NCBI RefSeq assembly: GCF_014646695.1
Contig: NZ_BMNT01000003.1
Span: 20,926-57,910 of the forward strand
Length of the DNA stretch: 36,985 nt
Source of the DNA: Sphaerisporangium melleum
GTDB lineage: Bacteria > Actinomycetota > Actinomycetes > Streptosporangiales > Streptosporangiaceae
Direction: 5' to 3'
Part shown: piece after piece, positions 22,095 to 29,817 of the stretch
How positions within the stretch are numbered: the first letter of the stretch is position 1
Layout: the number at the start of each line of letters is the position of its first letter
Translations under genes and position numbers: made by a program
The notes under the pieces: model-generated
What the model was told of the DNA's origin: nothing
What the model saw: the letters and a program-made list of their open reading frames with translations, nothing else
Database searches by the model: none

Positions 22095-23819
22095 GTGCAG
22101 CGTCTGACCCCTGAGCAACTGAGAAGCCACCAGTGGTACGGCACCGAGGGGCTTCGTTCCTTCAGCCACCGTGCGCGGACCCGCCAGCTCGGCCTGTCCG
22201 CCGAGGAGCACATGGGCAAGCCGGTCGTCGGCATCCTGAACACCTGGAGCGAGCTCAACCCGTGCCACATCCACCTGCGCGAGCGCGCGCAGGACGTCAA
22301 GCGCGGGGTCTGGCAGGCCGGCGGCTATCCGGTGGAGCTGCCGGTGATGTCGCTGTCGGAGACCTTCCAGAAGCCGACCACCATGCTCTACCGCAACCTG
22401 CTCGCCATGGAGACCGAGGAGCTGCTGCGCTCCCACCCGATCGACGCGGCGGTGCTCATGGGCGGGTGCGACAAGACCACCCCTGCCCTGATCATGGGCG
22501 CCATCAGCATGGACATCCCGGCGATCTTCGTACCGTGCGGCCCGATGATCCCCGGCAACCACCGCGGCGAGCTGCTCGGCAGCGGCAGCGACATGTGGCG
22601 CTACTGGGCCGACAAGCAGGCGGGGCTGATCACCGAGGCGGACATGGAGGACGTCCTTTCAGGCATCGCCCGCTCCCCCGGCCACTGCATGACCATGGGC
22701 ACCGCCTCCACGATGACCTCGGTCGCCGAGGTGCTCGGCATGACGCTCCCCGGCGCCGCGGCCATCCCGGCGGTCGCCTCCGCGCACAACCGGATGGCCG
22801 CGGCCTCCGGGCGGCGGGCGGTCGAGATGGCCTGGGAGGACCTGCGCCCCTCCGCCGTCCTGACCGCCGAGGCCTACGCCGACGCGGTGACCACGATCCT
22901 GGCCCTCGGCGGGTCCACCAACGCGGTCATCCACCTGATCGCGATGGCCCGCCGCAGCGGCGTGCCGCTCACCCTCGACGACTTCGACGAGGCGTCCCGG
23001 CGGGTCCCGGTGCTCGCCGACCTCAAGCCGAGCGGCGCCTACGTCATGGAGCACTTCCACCTGGCCGGCGGCCTGCCCGGCCTGCTCTCCCGCATCAAGG
23101 ACCTGCTCCACCCCGACCGCCCGACGGTCGGCGGCCGCCCGATGCGCGAGACGCTGGCGGCGGCCGAGGTGTACGACGACAAGGTGATCCGCCGGCGCGA
23201 CGACCCGATGTCGCAGGAGGGCGGCCTGGCCGTCCTGCGCGGCAACCTGGCGCCGGACGGCGCGGTGATCAAGCACGTCGCCGCCGAGCCCCGGCTGCTC
23301 AAGCACACCGGACCGGCCGTGGTGTTCGACGGCCACGCCGACCTGGTGCGGCGCATCAACGACGAGAGCCTGCCGATCACCGCCGACTCGGTGCTGGTCC
23401 TGCGCGGCGCGGGCCCGCACGGCGGGCCCGGGATGCCCGAGCACGGCATGCTCCCCATCCCGGACCGGCTTCTCAAGATGGGCGTCCGCGACATGGTGCG
23501 CATCTCCGACGCGCGGATGAGCGGCACGAGCTACGGCGCCTGCGTGCTGCACGTCGCGCCCGAGTCGCACGTCGGCGGCCCGCTCGCGCTGGTGCGGGAC
23601 GGCGACCCGATCACCCTGGACGTCGAGGCCCGCCGGCTGACCCTGGAGGTGCCCGAGGAGGAGCTGGCACGCCGCCGCGCCGCCTGGCAGCCGCCGAAGC
23701 CGGCGTTCCGCCGCGGGTACGGAGCCATGTTCGACGCGCACATCATGCAGGCCGACCAGGGCTGCGACTTCGACTTCCTGCTCGGGACCGGAGGCGCCCC
23801 CGAGCCCGGCATGGGCTGA
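22095..23819 (+). CDS. IlvD/Edd-family sugar-acid dehydratase
   Basis: The protein is 574 residues from the GTG at 22095, with GAGGAGG 4 nt upstream. IlvD/Edd signatures are complete. Cys57 (NTWSELNPCHIHL), Cys125 (LMGGCDKTTPALIMG) and Cys198 (SPGHCMTMGTASTM) are the expected iron-sulfur ligands, followed by GGSTNAVIHL, VLRGNLAPDGAV, GPGMPEHGMLPIP and MVRISDARMSGTSYG. The spacing resembles L-arabinonate/D-xylonate-type dehydratases rather than biosynthetic IlvD: the NTWS block and the ~575 length fit. It would dehydrate an aldonate to a 2-keto-3-deoxy acid. The neighbours (GntR regulator, DHDPS- and RraA-family genes, GH51 enzyme) favour a pentonate or hexonate catabolic role. The exact substrate is not determined. 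Confidence 0.9.
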   Translation: MQRLTPEQLRSHQWYGTEGLRSFSHRARTRQLGLSAEEHMGKPVVGILNTWSELNPCHIHLRERAQDVKRGVWQAGGYPVELPVMSLSETFQKPTTMLYRNLLAMETEELLRSHPIDAAVLMGGCDKTTPALIMGAISMDIPAIFVPCGPMIPGNHRGELLGSGSDMWRYWADKQAGLITEADMEDVLSGIARSPGHCMTMGTASTMTSVAEVLGMTLPGAAAIPAVASAHNRMAAASGRRAVEMAWEDLRPSAVLTAEAYADAVTTILALGGSTNAVIHLIAMARRSGVPLTLDDFDEASRRVPVLADLKPSGAYVMEHFHLAGGLPGLLSRIKDLLHPDRPTVGGRPMRETLAAAEVYDDKVIRRRDDPMSQEGGLAVLRGNLAPDGAVIKHVAAEPRLLKHTGPAVVFDGHADLVRRINDESLPITADSVLVLRGAGPHGGPGMPEHGMLPIPDRLLKMGVRDMVRISDARMSGTSYGACVLHVAPESHVGGPLALVRDGDPITLDVEARRLTLEVPEEELARRRAAWQPPKPAFRRGYGAMFDAHIMQADQGCDFDFLLGTGGAPEPGMG

Positions 23820-23829
23820 GCCGTCCACC

Positions 23830-23865
23830 GGCCGCACGGCGCGCGTCTCCGCACGCCTTGCGGCC
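23830..23865 (+). terminator. Stem-loop between dehydratase and GntR genes
   Basis: GGCCGCA (23830-23836) and TGCGGCC (23859-23865) pair perfectly, with further partial pairing inside. It could be a terminator or processing site, reducing expression of the regulator relative to the dehydratase. Confidence 0.35.
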
Positions 23866-23910
23866 GCGCGGACGCAAGGGACGGGGCAGGGTGAGCGAGG
23901 GGCGGCGCGC

Positions 23911-24615
23911 GTGCGGCACGATATACAGGTGTACGACATCTCGGAGGAACCGGTCCTGCGGCCCGTGGCACGGTCGATCACGCGCACCGACCTCGTGGCC
24001 GACTCGATCAGGACGGCCATCCTGTCCGGCCGCATCAAGCCCGGCGAGACCCTCGTGGAACGCCGGCTCGCCGAGCAGCTCGGCGTGTCCAAGACCCCGG
24101 TACGCGAGGCGCTGATCGGCCTGGCCTCGACGGGGCTCGTGGTGATCAGCCCCAACCGCGGGGTCAGCGTGCGGGCGCCCGACGCGGCCGACCTGCGCAA
24201 AGCCCAGGAGCTGCGCCTGCTGCTCGAACCGTGGGCCGTGGCCTGCGCCGTGCGGGTGCGGGGCGCCGGTCCACTGGAGGACGCCCGCAAGGCGCTCGGC
24301 GAAGCGCACCGGCTGCTGTCCGGCGAGGACCCCACCGCGCTCAGCATGGCCAACCGCCGCTTCCACCGGGCGCTGTACGCCGGGTGCGACAACGAGCTGG
24401 TCACCGCCCAGCTCGACAACCTGCAGGACCTCACCGCGCTCGGCACGGTCAGCGTGCTGTGGCGGCACTGGCCCACCTGGCGGGACGAGCACGCCGAGCA
24501 CGAGGAGATGCTGGCCGCGGCGGAGAACGGCGACGCCGCGCTGGCCGAGCGGCTGAGCAGGACGCACGTCAAGCGCACTGTGGCGCACCTGGCCCACTCA
24601 CAGAACGTGACCTGA
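23911..24615 (+). CDS. GntR-family (FadR/FCD) transcriptional regulator
   Basis: The protein is 234 residues from the GTG at 23911, with GAGGGG 8 nt upstream. The winged HTH spans about residues 28-90 (LVADSIRTAILSGRIKPGETL, ERRLAEQLGVSKTPVREALIGLASTGLV). The FCD ligand domain includes a probable metal site built from FHRAL (His152), EHAEHEEM (His194, His197) and His219. FCD regulators typically sense sugar acids or other organic acids and repress catabolic genes. It follows the dehydratase by 91 nt. GATATAC (23920-23926), similar to the operator cores at 22067 and 27073, lies just inside its coding start, suggesting autoregulation. Confidence 0.92.
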   Translation: MRHDIQVYDISEEPVLRPVARSITRTDLVADSIRTAILSGRIKPGETLVERRLAEQLGVSKTPVREALIGLASTGLVVISPNRGVSVRAPDAADLRKAQELRLLLEPWAVACAVRVRGAGPLEDARKALGEAHRLLSGEDPTALSMANRRFHRALYAGCDNELVTAQLDNLQDLTALGTVSVLWRHWPTWRDEHAEHEEMLAAAENGDAALAERLSRTHVKRTVAHLAHSQNVT

Positions 24616-24644
24616 ACGCCGGCGCGGTGAGGAACGGAAAAGGG

Positions 24645-24673
24645 GCCGGCCCCGGGGAGGGCCCGGGGCCGGC
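24645..24673. terminator. 12-bp hairpin between converging genes
   Basis: GCCGGCCCCGGG and CCCGGGGCCGGC pair perfectly around a 5-nt loop in the 71-nt gap between the GntR gene and the reverse-strand secreted-protein gene. It is a strong candidate for a bidirectional terminator. Confidence 0.7.
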
Positions 24674-24686
24674 GGGTGGGGGCGGT

Positions 24687-25052
24687 TCAGTCGGCGCAGA
24701 TGGCGAAGACGCTGATGCCGACGTCGTTGTAGCCGTCCTGACGGCCGAGCCCGATCCAGCCGCGCCCGTCGTCGGTGGGGAACGAGCCCACCAGGATCGC
24801 GCGGTTGCCCCGGGCCTCGGCGCCGCCGCCCAGCACGCGCTTGGAACCGGGGCAGTACAGCGTGCGGCGCTGGAAGTTCGGCACGTTGGCGTTGGGCAGC
24901 GTCACCAGCACGTAGCCGGGGGGCAGAGCGTGGGCCGGGCCGGGCGGGGCGCCGGCGGGGGTGGTGTCGGCGCTCGCCGCGGCGGCGGTCGCCATGCACG
25001 CGCCCGCGAGCAGGACGGACATGACGAGGGCGGTGGACTTCTTCGGGTGCAT
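24687..25052 (-). CDS. Small secreted protein, function unknown
   Basis: The protein is 121 residues from the ATG at 25052, with AAGGAG 6 nt upstream. A signal peptide is clear: MHPKKS, then a hydrophobic stretch to about residue 27, with a probable cleavage after ASA at 28. The mature ~93 residues contain two cysteines, in LYCPGSKRVLGGGAEARG and near the C-terminal FAICAD. Together with ILVGSFPTDDGRGWIGLG this suggests a small disulfide-linked beta domain. I recognise no named family. It is inserted between the GntR gene and the RraA/DHDPS-family operon and need not be related to them. Confidence 0.75.
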   Translation of the reverse strand: MHPKKSTALVMSVLLAGACMATAAAASADTTPAGAPPGPAHALPPGYVLVTLPNANVPNFQRRTLYCPGSKRVLGGGAEARGNRAILVGSFPTDDGRGWIGLGRQDGYNDVGISVFAICAD

Positions 25053-25272
25053 CGCTCTCCTTGTGTCGTTCCGGCCGGTTCCGGCGACGGCGGCGTCACA
25101 GGGAGGTCGCCGGCGGTGGGCGCCGCCGGGGCCGGAGTGACCGGAGGGACTGGCTGACACGCTGAGTATCCGCCGCATCACTGTACGTGTCCACCGCAAG
25201 CGCGGAAGCACCCGTCCGATGTCCGGATGAGGACGCCCCGGCTCTCGTCGCCAGGGGCACCCGCGCGACCCC

Positions 25273-25311
25273 GGCCCCGCTCCGCCGGGGACGGCGGACG
25301 GGACCGGGGCC
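25273..25311 (-). terminator. Hairpin downstream of the RraA-family gene
   Basis: GGCCCCG/CGGGGCC outer arms and CCGCC/GGCGG inner arms form an interrupted stem 36 nt past the RraA-family stop codon on the reverse strand. It probably ends the DHDPS-RraA operon before the secreted-protein gene. Confidence 0.45.
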
Positions 25312-25347
25312 GTCAGGCCAGGACGCACACGGCAGGCTCGGGCGCGG

Positions 25348-26127
25348 TCACCTGGAGTGGTAGCGGCGCAGCGTGTTCTCGTCCGGCGGGTAGACGCCGC
25401 GCAGCGGCGCGCCGCCCTCGATCTCCGCCTGGATGAACTCCTCCAGGCGCTCCTGCTCAAGGGCGTCCCGCGCGACCTCGGCCGCGAGATGGCGCGGCAC
25501 GCAGACGACCCCCTCGGCGTCGGCCACGATGACGTCCCCCGGGTAGACCGGCACCTCGGCGCAGCCGATGGGCACCTGCATGTCGACGGCGTGGTGGCGG
25601 GCGAGGTTGGTGGTCGCGCACACGCCCGCGGCGAAGACCGGCAGCTCCAGCCCGGTGAAGTACGGCGAGTCGCGCACCGCGCCGTCGGTGACCAGCCCGG
25701 CGGCGCCGCGGCGCAGCATGCGGGTGGCGAGGATGCCGCCGATGGAGGCCGCGCGGGTCTGGCCGCGGCAGTCCATCACCAGCACCTGCCCCGGGCCGAC
25801 CGATTCGACCGCGAGGCGCTGCGGGTGGTCGTAGTCCTTGAAGACCGCGAGCACGTCGAGGTCCTCCCGGGCGGGGATGTGGCGCAGGGTGAACGCCTCG
25901 CCCACCATGCGGGTGCATCCGGGGTTGAGCGGGCGCAGGCCCGCCATGAAGGCGTTGCGCAGCCCCCGGGCGAACAACTGCGTGGTGACCGTGGCGGTCG
26001 AGACCCGCCGGAGCGCCTCGAAGACCTCCGGCGCGATGGCCTCGCCCGTCGCGGAGCCGACCTGGTCATCCTGTCGTGTCACGTCCACGGTCTCTCCCCT
26101 CGCCGCACGCGGCTCCCCGCCGTTCAC
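25348..26127 (-). CDS. RraA-family protein (aldolase/dehydratase-like)
   Basis: The protein is 259 residues from the GTG at 26127, which overlaps the preceding stop as GTGA. Translation is therefore coupled, with the upstream gene's GAGGAGG serving as ribosome binding site. RraA-fold marks include SIGGILATRMLRRGAAGLVTDGAVRDSPYF, with Arg152 and Asp153 in the position of the metal/substrate site of 4-hydroxy-4-methyl-2-oxoglutarate aldolase relatives. The protein is longer than ribonuclease-inhibitor RraA (~160), so an enzymatic role is likelier. In sugar-acid loci, RraA-like proteins often accompany IlvD/Edd and DHDPS-type enzymes. A retro-aldol or dehydration step on a keto-deoxy acid is an inference. 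Confidence 0.85.
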   Translation of the reverse strand: MNGGEPRAARGETVDVTRQDDQVGSATGEAIAPEVFEALRRVSTATVTTQLFARGLRNAFMAGLRPLNPGCTRMVGEAFTLRHIPAREDLDVLAVFKDYDHPQRLAVESVGPGQVLVMDCRGQTRAASIGGILATRMLRRGAAGLVTDGAVRDSPYFTGLELPVFAAGVCATTNLARHHAVDMQVPIGCAEVPVYPGDVIVADAEGVVCVPRHLAAEVARDALEQERLEEFIQAEIEGGAPLRGVYPPDENTLRRYHSR

Positions 26128-27032
26128 GCCTCCTCCACGGTGAGCAGGTCGAGGGAGCGCAGGACGGCGGTGACCTCTTCACGCTCGGCCGGGGGCAGTT
26201 CGGATATCGGCGGGCGCACCTCGCGGCGGCAGACGCCGAGCTGGGCCAGGGCCTCCTTGAGCACCGACACGTTGGCGGCGTTGCCGCGCCGGGCGCGCAG
26301 GTCCTCGATGGGTTTGAGCCGCCGCCACAGCCGCATCGCCGCGGCGGTGTCGCCCGCCTCCAACTGGGCGTGCAGTTCCAGCGACAGGCCGGGGGCGATG
26401 GCGGCCAGCCCGGAGGTGAACCCGCGTGCCCCGCCCGGCCAGAAGAACGGCGCCCAGCTCTCGGCCAGCCCGCACACCCAGGTGAGCTCGGGGACGGCGT
26501 CCGCCATCTCCGCGAAGCGCACCGGGTCGGGAATGGCGTACTTCACCCCGGCCAGGTTGGGGCAGGCGGCGGCGAGGACGCGCACCGCCGCCGGGCCGAT
26601 GAGCGGCGAGCGCAGATAGCTGACGACGCCGAGCTCGGGGACCGCCTCGGCGACCGCCCGGTGGTAGTCGACCCAGCCGTCCTGCGACTGGTAGGGATGC
26701 ACGGGCTGGTGGACCATGACGGCGTGCGCGCCGAGTTCGGCGGCCTCCACGGCCTGCCGGGCGGCCCGCGCCGCGTCGTGGCCCACTCCCGCGATGACGC
26801 GGGCGTCGCCGGCCGTCTCGGCGGTCAGTGCCACCACCCGGTTTCGCTCCTCGTCCGACAGCGAGTAGAACTCACCGGTGTTGCCGCCCGGGGTGACGGC
26901 GGTGACGCCCGCCTCGACCATGCGCGACACCACGGCGGCGTAGGCCTTCTCGTCGACGCCTCCCGTGTCGTCGAACGGGGTCACCGGTACGGACACCACC
27001 GACGCAAGCGCCCGCCTGACGTCATCCAGCAT
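26124..27032 (-). CDS. Dihydrodipicolinate synthase/KDG-aldolase superfamily protein
   Basis: The protein is 302 residues from the ATG at 27032, behind a purine-rich GGAAGGGAAG. DHDPS-superfamily marks are present: VSVPVTPFDDTGGVD at the start, GGNTGEFYSLSDEER at 49-63, Tyr139 in VVSYLRSPLI and the Schiff-base Lys164 in LAGVKYAIPDP. True lysine-biosynthetic DHDPS has YNVP at the Tyr site; YLRS is different and typical of catabolic members. Those include 2-keto-3-deoxy-sugar-acid aldolases or dehydratases acting in non-phosphorylative pathways. It shares a 4-nt overlap with the RraA-family gene and has the TGGTATATCA operator 41 nt upstream, linking it to the dehydratase/GntR unit. The reaction (cleavage or dehydration) cannot be settled from sequence. 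Confidence 0.9.
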   Translation of the reverse strand: MLDDVRRALASVVSVPVTPFDDTGGVDEKAYAAVVSRMVEAGVTAVTPGGNTGEFYSLSDEERNRVVALTAETAGDARVIAGVGHDAARAARQAVEAAELGAHAVMVHQPVHPYQSQDGWVDYHRAVAEAVPELGVVSYLRSPLIGPAAVRVLAAACPNLAGVKYAIPDPVRFAEMADAVPELTWVCGLAESWAPFFWPGGARGFTSGLAAIAPGLSLELHAQLEAGDTAAAMRLWRRLKPIEDLRARRGNAANVSVLKEALAQLGVCRREVRPPISELPPAEREEVTAVLRSLDLLTVEEA

Positions 27033-27072
27033 GGCGATCTTCCCTTCCTGGCAGCTCGGGAGACTCGCCCTC

Positions 27073-27082
27073 TGGTATATCA
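27073..27082. promoter_or_regulatory. TGGTATATCA, candidate GntR operator upstream of the DHDPS-family gene
   Basis: It matches the palindromic core TGATATATCA found before the dehydratase gene at nine of ten positions. It lies in the 5' region of the divergently placed operon. Two such close matches in front of two genes of one presumed pathway are unlikely to be chance in DNA this GC-rich. Confidence 0.55.
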
Positions 27083-27164
27083 GTACACGACCTATCGACA
27101 TATGCCGGGCCGACGCCGATGTCCCGCGGAGCGCGGCGCCTGCCGCGGTCGCCCCGCGGGAGGG

Positions 27165-27962
27165 TCAGAGCTTGCGGCCGACGCCTGCCGCGACCTTGAG
27201 CTTCGTCGGCGGCGCGAGCTCGCCCGGCCACCAGTCCTGCACGTCGACGACCCCCGGCGGCAGGATGTCGAAGCCGTCGAAGAAGCCCGCTATCCGCTCG
27301 CGGGAACGGAAGCACATCGGCGAGGGGGAGTTCACCGAGATCTCCTCCAGCTTGGCCCGCGCCGCCGGGTCGCTGCCGTCGGAGCAGAACTGGGAGATCA
27401 TGACGTGGCTGCCCGGGGCCATGCGCTCGCGGAAGCGCGCGACGATGCCGCCCGGGTCCTCCTCGTCGGTCACCAGGTGGAACAGGCCCACGAACAGCAC
27501 CAGGACCGGCCGGGTGAAGTCGATGGTGCCGCGCACCTCGGGGTGGTCGAGCAACGCCTCCGGCTCGCGCACGTCGCCCTGCAGCGCCGTCACGCCCTTG
27601 GTGTCGGCCAGCAGGGCGTTGTTGTGCACGAACACCACCGGGTCGTAGTCGACGTAGACCACCCGCGCCTCGGGGTCGACGGCCCGGGCGGTCTCGTGGA
27701 CGTTCGGCGCGGTGGGGATACCGGTGCCGACGTCGAGGAACTGGTCGATGCCGGCCTCGGCGCACATGCGCGTCACCCGGAGCAGGAACCTGCGCTGGGC
27801 CTTGCCCAGCACCGGCAGGTCGGGCGCGAGCGCCATCACCTGCCGGGCCGCCTGGCGGTCGATCTCGTAGTTGTCCTTGCCCCCGAGCACGTAGTCATAG
27901 GCCCGCGCGTGACTCATCCGCGTCACATCGACGCCCGGTAACGCGCTCTCCTGCTCGCTCAC
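27165..27962 (-). CDS. SAM-dependent methyltransferase, DUF574 family, second copy
   Basis: The protein is 265 residues from the GTG at 27962, with GGAGG 5 nt upstream; upstream in-frame extension is rejected. It has DUF574 marks: ARAYDYVLGGKDNYEIDRQAAR, FLDVGTGIPTAPNVHETA (SAM site), VVYVDYDPVVFVHNNALL and GLFHLVTDEEDPGGIV. It differs substantially from the copy at 15254, so both are old paralogues. It lies between the DHDPS-family gene and the arabinofuranosidase on the same strand, but nothing in its sequence ties it to sugar metabolism. Confidence 0.92.
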   Translation of the reverse strand: MSEQESALPGVDVTRMSHARAYDYVLGGKDNYEIDRQAARQVMALAPDLPVLGKAQRRFLLRVTRMCAEAGIDQFLDVGTGIPTAPNVHETARAVDPEARVVYVDYDPVVFVHNNALLADTKGVTALQGDVREPEALLDHPEVRGTIDFTRPVLVLFVGLFHLVTDEEDPGGIVARFRERMAPGSHVMISQFCSDGSDPAARAKLEEISVNSPSPMCFRSRERIAGFFDGFDILPPGVVDVQDWWPGELAPPTKLKVAAGVGRKL

Positions 27963-28040
27963 ACCCGCCTCCGTAGGGTCCGCACCGCGATGTACGGCGA
28001 GCATAGGGGCGATGGGAGCGCTCCCGTAAGGGAGGCGCGA

Positions 28041-29549
28041 TCAGCGGGCGCGGGCCAGGCGGATGACGTTCCAGGAGACCGGGGGCAGCACCACGCGCAG
28101 CGGGTCGGACATGACGTCGGGGTTGGCCCGCGGCACGACCCAGTCGGGGTCGGCTGCGGTGTTGACCGCGTAGACGTCCGGGTCGCTCAGCGTGGTCGCC
28201 TCCACCACGCGCACGTCGCCGAGCGCGCGGGCGTCCAGCGTCAGCTCCATCGGGCCGTCGACCGCGCGGTTGACCGCGAAGACGGTGGTGACGTCCTCGT
28301 CGTGCGTGGCGACCGCGTGCAGCAGCGGCACCTCGCCGTACTCGGCGGTCTCGTGCACCGGGGAGACCGGCTCCACCCGCAGCACCTCGCCGGAGGCGTA
28401 CCGGGACGCCTGCGCGAAGGGGTGGAAGATGGTCTGCCGCCAGGCACGGCCACCCGGCTCGGTCATGATGGGCGCGATGACGTTGACGAGCTGGGCCTGG
28501 CTGGCGGCGGCGACCCGGTCGCTGTTGCGCAGCAGGGTGATGAGCAGCCCGCCGACGGCCACGGCGTCGGCCAGGTGGTAGCGCTCCTCCAGCAGTGGCG
28601 GGGCGACCGGCCAGCCCACGGGCGGCTCGGCGGACTTCGCGGCCTCGAAGCGGCTGAGGTACCAGACGTTCCACTCGTCGAACGACACGGTGATCCGCTT
28701 GGTGGCCCGCAACTTGGCCCGCACGTGGTCGGCGGTGGCGACCACCGAGGCGATGAACTCCTCCATGTCGGTGGAGCAGGCGAGGAAGCTCGCCAGGTCG
28801 CCGTTCTTCTCCTCGTAGTAGGCGTGGCAGGAGATGTGGTCGACCTGGTCGTAGGCCTCCTCCAGCACCTCGGCCTCCCACGCGCCGAAGGTCGGCATGG
28901 ACGAGCCCGAGCTGCCGCAGGCCACCAGCTCCAGGCCCGGGTCGAGCATGCGCATGGCGCGGGCGGTCTCGGCGGCGAGCCTGCCGTACTCGCGGGCGGT
29001 CTTGTGGCCGAGCTGCCAGGGACCGTCCATCTCGTTGCCCAGGCACCACATGCGGATGCCGTACGGCTCCTTGGCGCCGTGCGCGACGCGCAGGTCCGAC
29101 CAGTGGGTGCCCGACTCGATGTTGCAGTATTCGAGCAGGTCCAGGGCCTCCTGGACGCCGCGCGTCCCGAGGTTGACGGCCATCATCGGCTCGATGCCGG
29201 CCTTGCGCGCCCACCGCATGAACTCGTCCACGCCGACCTCGTTGGGCTCGGTGGAGTGCCAGGCGAGGTCGAGCCGGGCGGGGCGGGAGGCGACCGGCCC
29301 GATGCCGTCCTCCCAGCGGTAGCCGGAGACGAAGTTGCCGCCGGGGTAGCGCACGGTGCTGACGCCGAGCTCCCGGGTCATGTCCAGGACGTCCTGCCGG
29401 AAGCCGTCGGCGTCCGCGCTCGGGTGGCCCGGCTCGTAGATGCCGGTGTAGACGCAGCGGCCGAGGTGCTCGACGAAGGTGCCGAACGTGCGCCGCCGTA
29501 CGGGGGCGACGCGGAAGGCGGGATCGATGGTGAGGGTGGCTTCGTGCAC
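28041..29549 (-). CDS. GH51 alpha-L-arabinofuranosidase
   Basis: The protein is 502 residues from the GTG at 29549, with GGGGAG about 7 nt upstream. GH51 features are clear: FGTFVEHLGRCVYTGIYEPGHPSADADGFRQDV at the N-terminus, VRYPGGNFVSGYRWEDGIGP, acid/base Glu173 in WCLGNEMDGPWQ, SCHAYYEEKNGD, and nucleophile Glu292 in FDEWNVWY. There is no signal peptide, so it works inside the cell on imported arabino-oligosaccharides, releasing L-arabinose. Its promoter overlaps a LacI-type site. The adjacent sugar-acid genes could use the released arabinose. The family is certain; exact specificity is inferred. Confidence 0.95.
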   Translation of the reverse strand: MHEATLTIDPAFRVAPVRRRTFGTFVEHLGRCVYTGIYEPGHPSADADGFRQDVLDMTRELGVSTVRYPGGNFVSGYRWEDGIGPVASRPARLDLAWHSTEPNEVGVDEFMRWARKAGIEPMMAVNLGTRGVQEALDLLEYCNIESGTHWSDLRVAHGAKEPYGIRMWCLGNEMDGPWQLGHKTAREYGRLAAETARAMRMLDPGLELVACGSSGSSMPTFGAWEAEVLEEAYDQVDHISCHAYYEEKNGDLASFLACSTDMEEFIASVVATADHVRAKLRATKRITVSFDEWNVWYLSRFEAAKSAEPPVGWPVAPPLLEERYHLADAVAVGGLLITLLRNSDRVAAASQAQLVNVIAPIMTEPGGRAWRQTIFHPFAQASRYASGEVLRVEPVSPVHETAEYGEVPLLHAVATHDEDVTTVFAVNRAVDGPMELTLDARALGDVRVVEATTLSDPDVYAVNTAADPDWVVPRANPDVMSDPLRVVLPPVSWNVIRLARAR

Positions 29550-29590
29550 GTCGTTTCTCCCCGGAGAGGCCGGCCGGATGGCTCGGTGCG

Positions 29591-29620
29591 ATTGTTAGCG
29601 TTCTCATCTCCGATCGTCAA
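29591..29620 (-). promoter_or_regulatory. Arabinofuranosidase promoter overlapped by a LacI-type operator
   Basis: On the reverse strand TTGACG (29620-29615) and TAACAA (29597-29592) are 17 bp apart, close to the sigma-70-type consensus. The -10 overlaps CGCTAACAA, the same half-site as the perfect palindrome at 29802. Over 16 bp this site matches that palindrome at 12 positions. A bound LacI-type repressor would sit directly on the -10 region. Confidence 0.6.
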
Positions 29621-29801
29621 GGAGTGAGATGGATAACGATTCGATCTCGCTCGGTCGGACGATCGATACATATCGCCCGACGATTCCGAAATGAGGCCTT
29701 GACGCTCGGGGAGATATCCCGAACACTCAGGGAATGTAACCGAAACAAGGTGGAGTATCGGTCCGGAAACCGGAATGGTCCGGCTCGTCCTCGTCCCCCG
29801 C

Positions 29802-29817
29802 TTGTTAGCGCTAACAA
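29802..29817. promoter_or_regulatory. Perfect LacI-type palindrome TTGTTAGCGCTAACAA
   Basis: A 16-bp perfect palindrome with the central CG typical of LacI-family operators lies about 200 bp upstream of the arabinofuranosidase -10 region. Together the two sites may allow looping. No LacI-family gene is in the window, so the regulator is elsewhere. Confidence 0.65.

Noticed and set aside
24645-24673. Long GC palindrome that might be an attachment or recombination site
   Set aside because: Its place between two converging genes and its short loop fit a bidirectional terminator; no integrase or flanking repeats are present.
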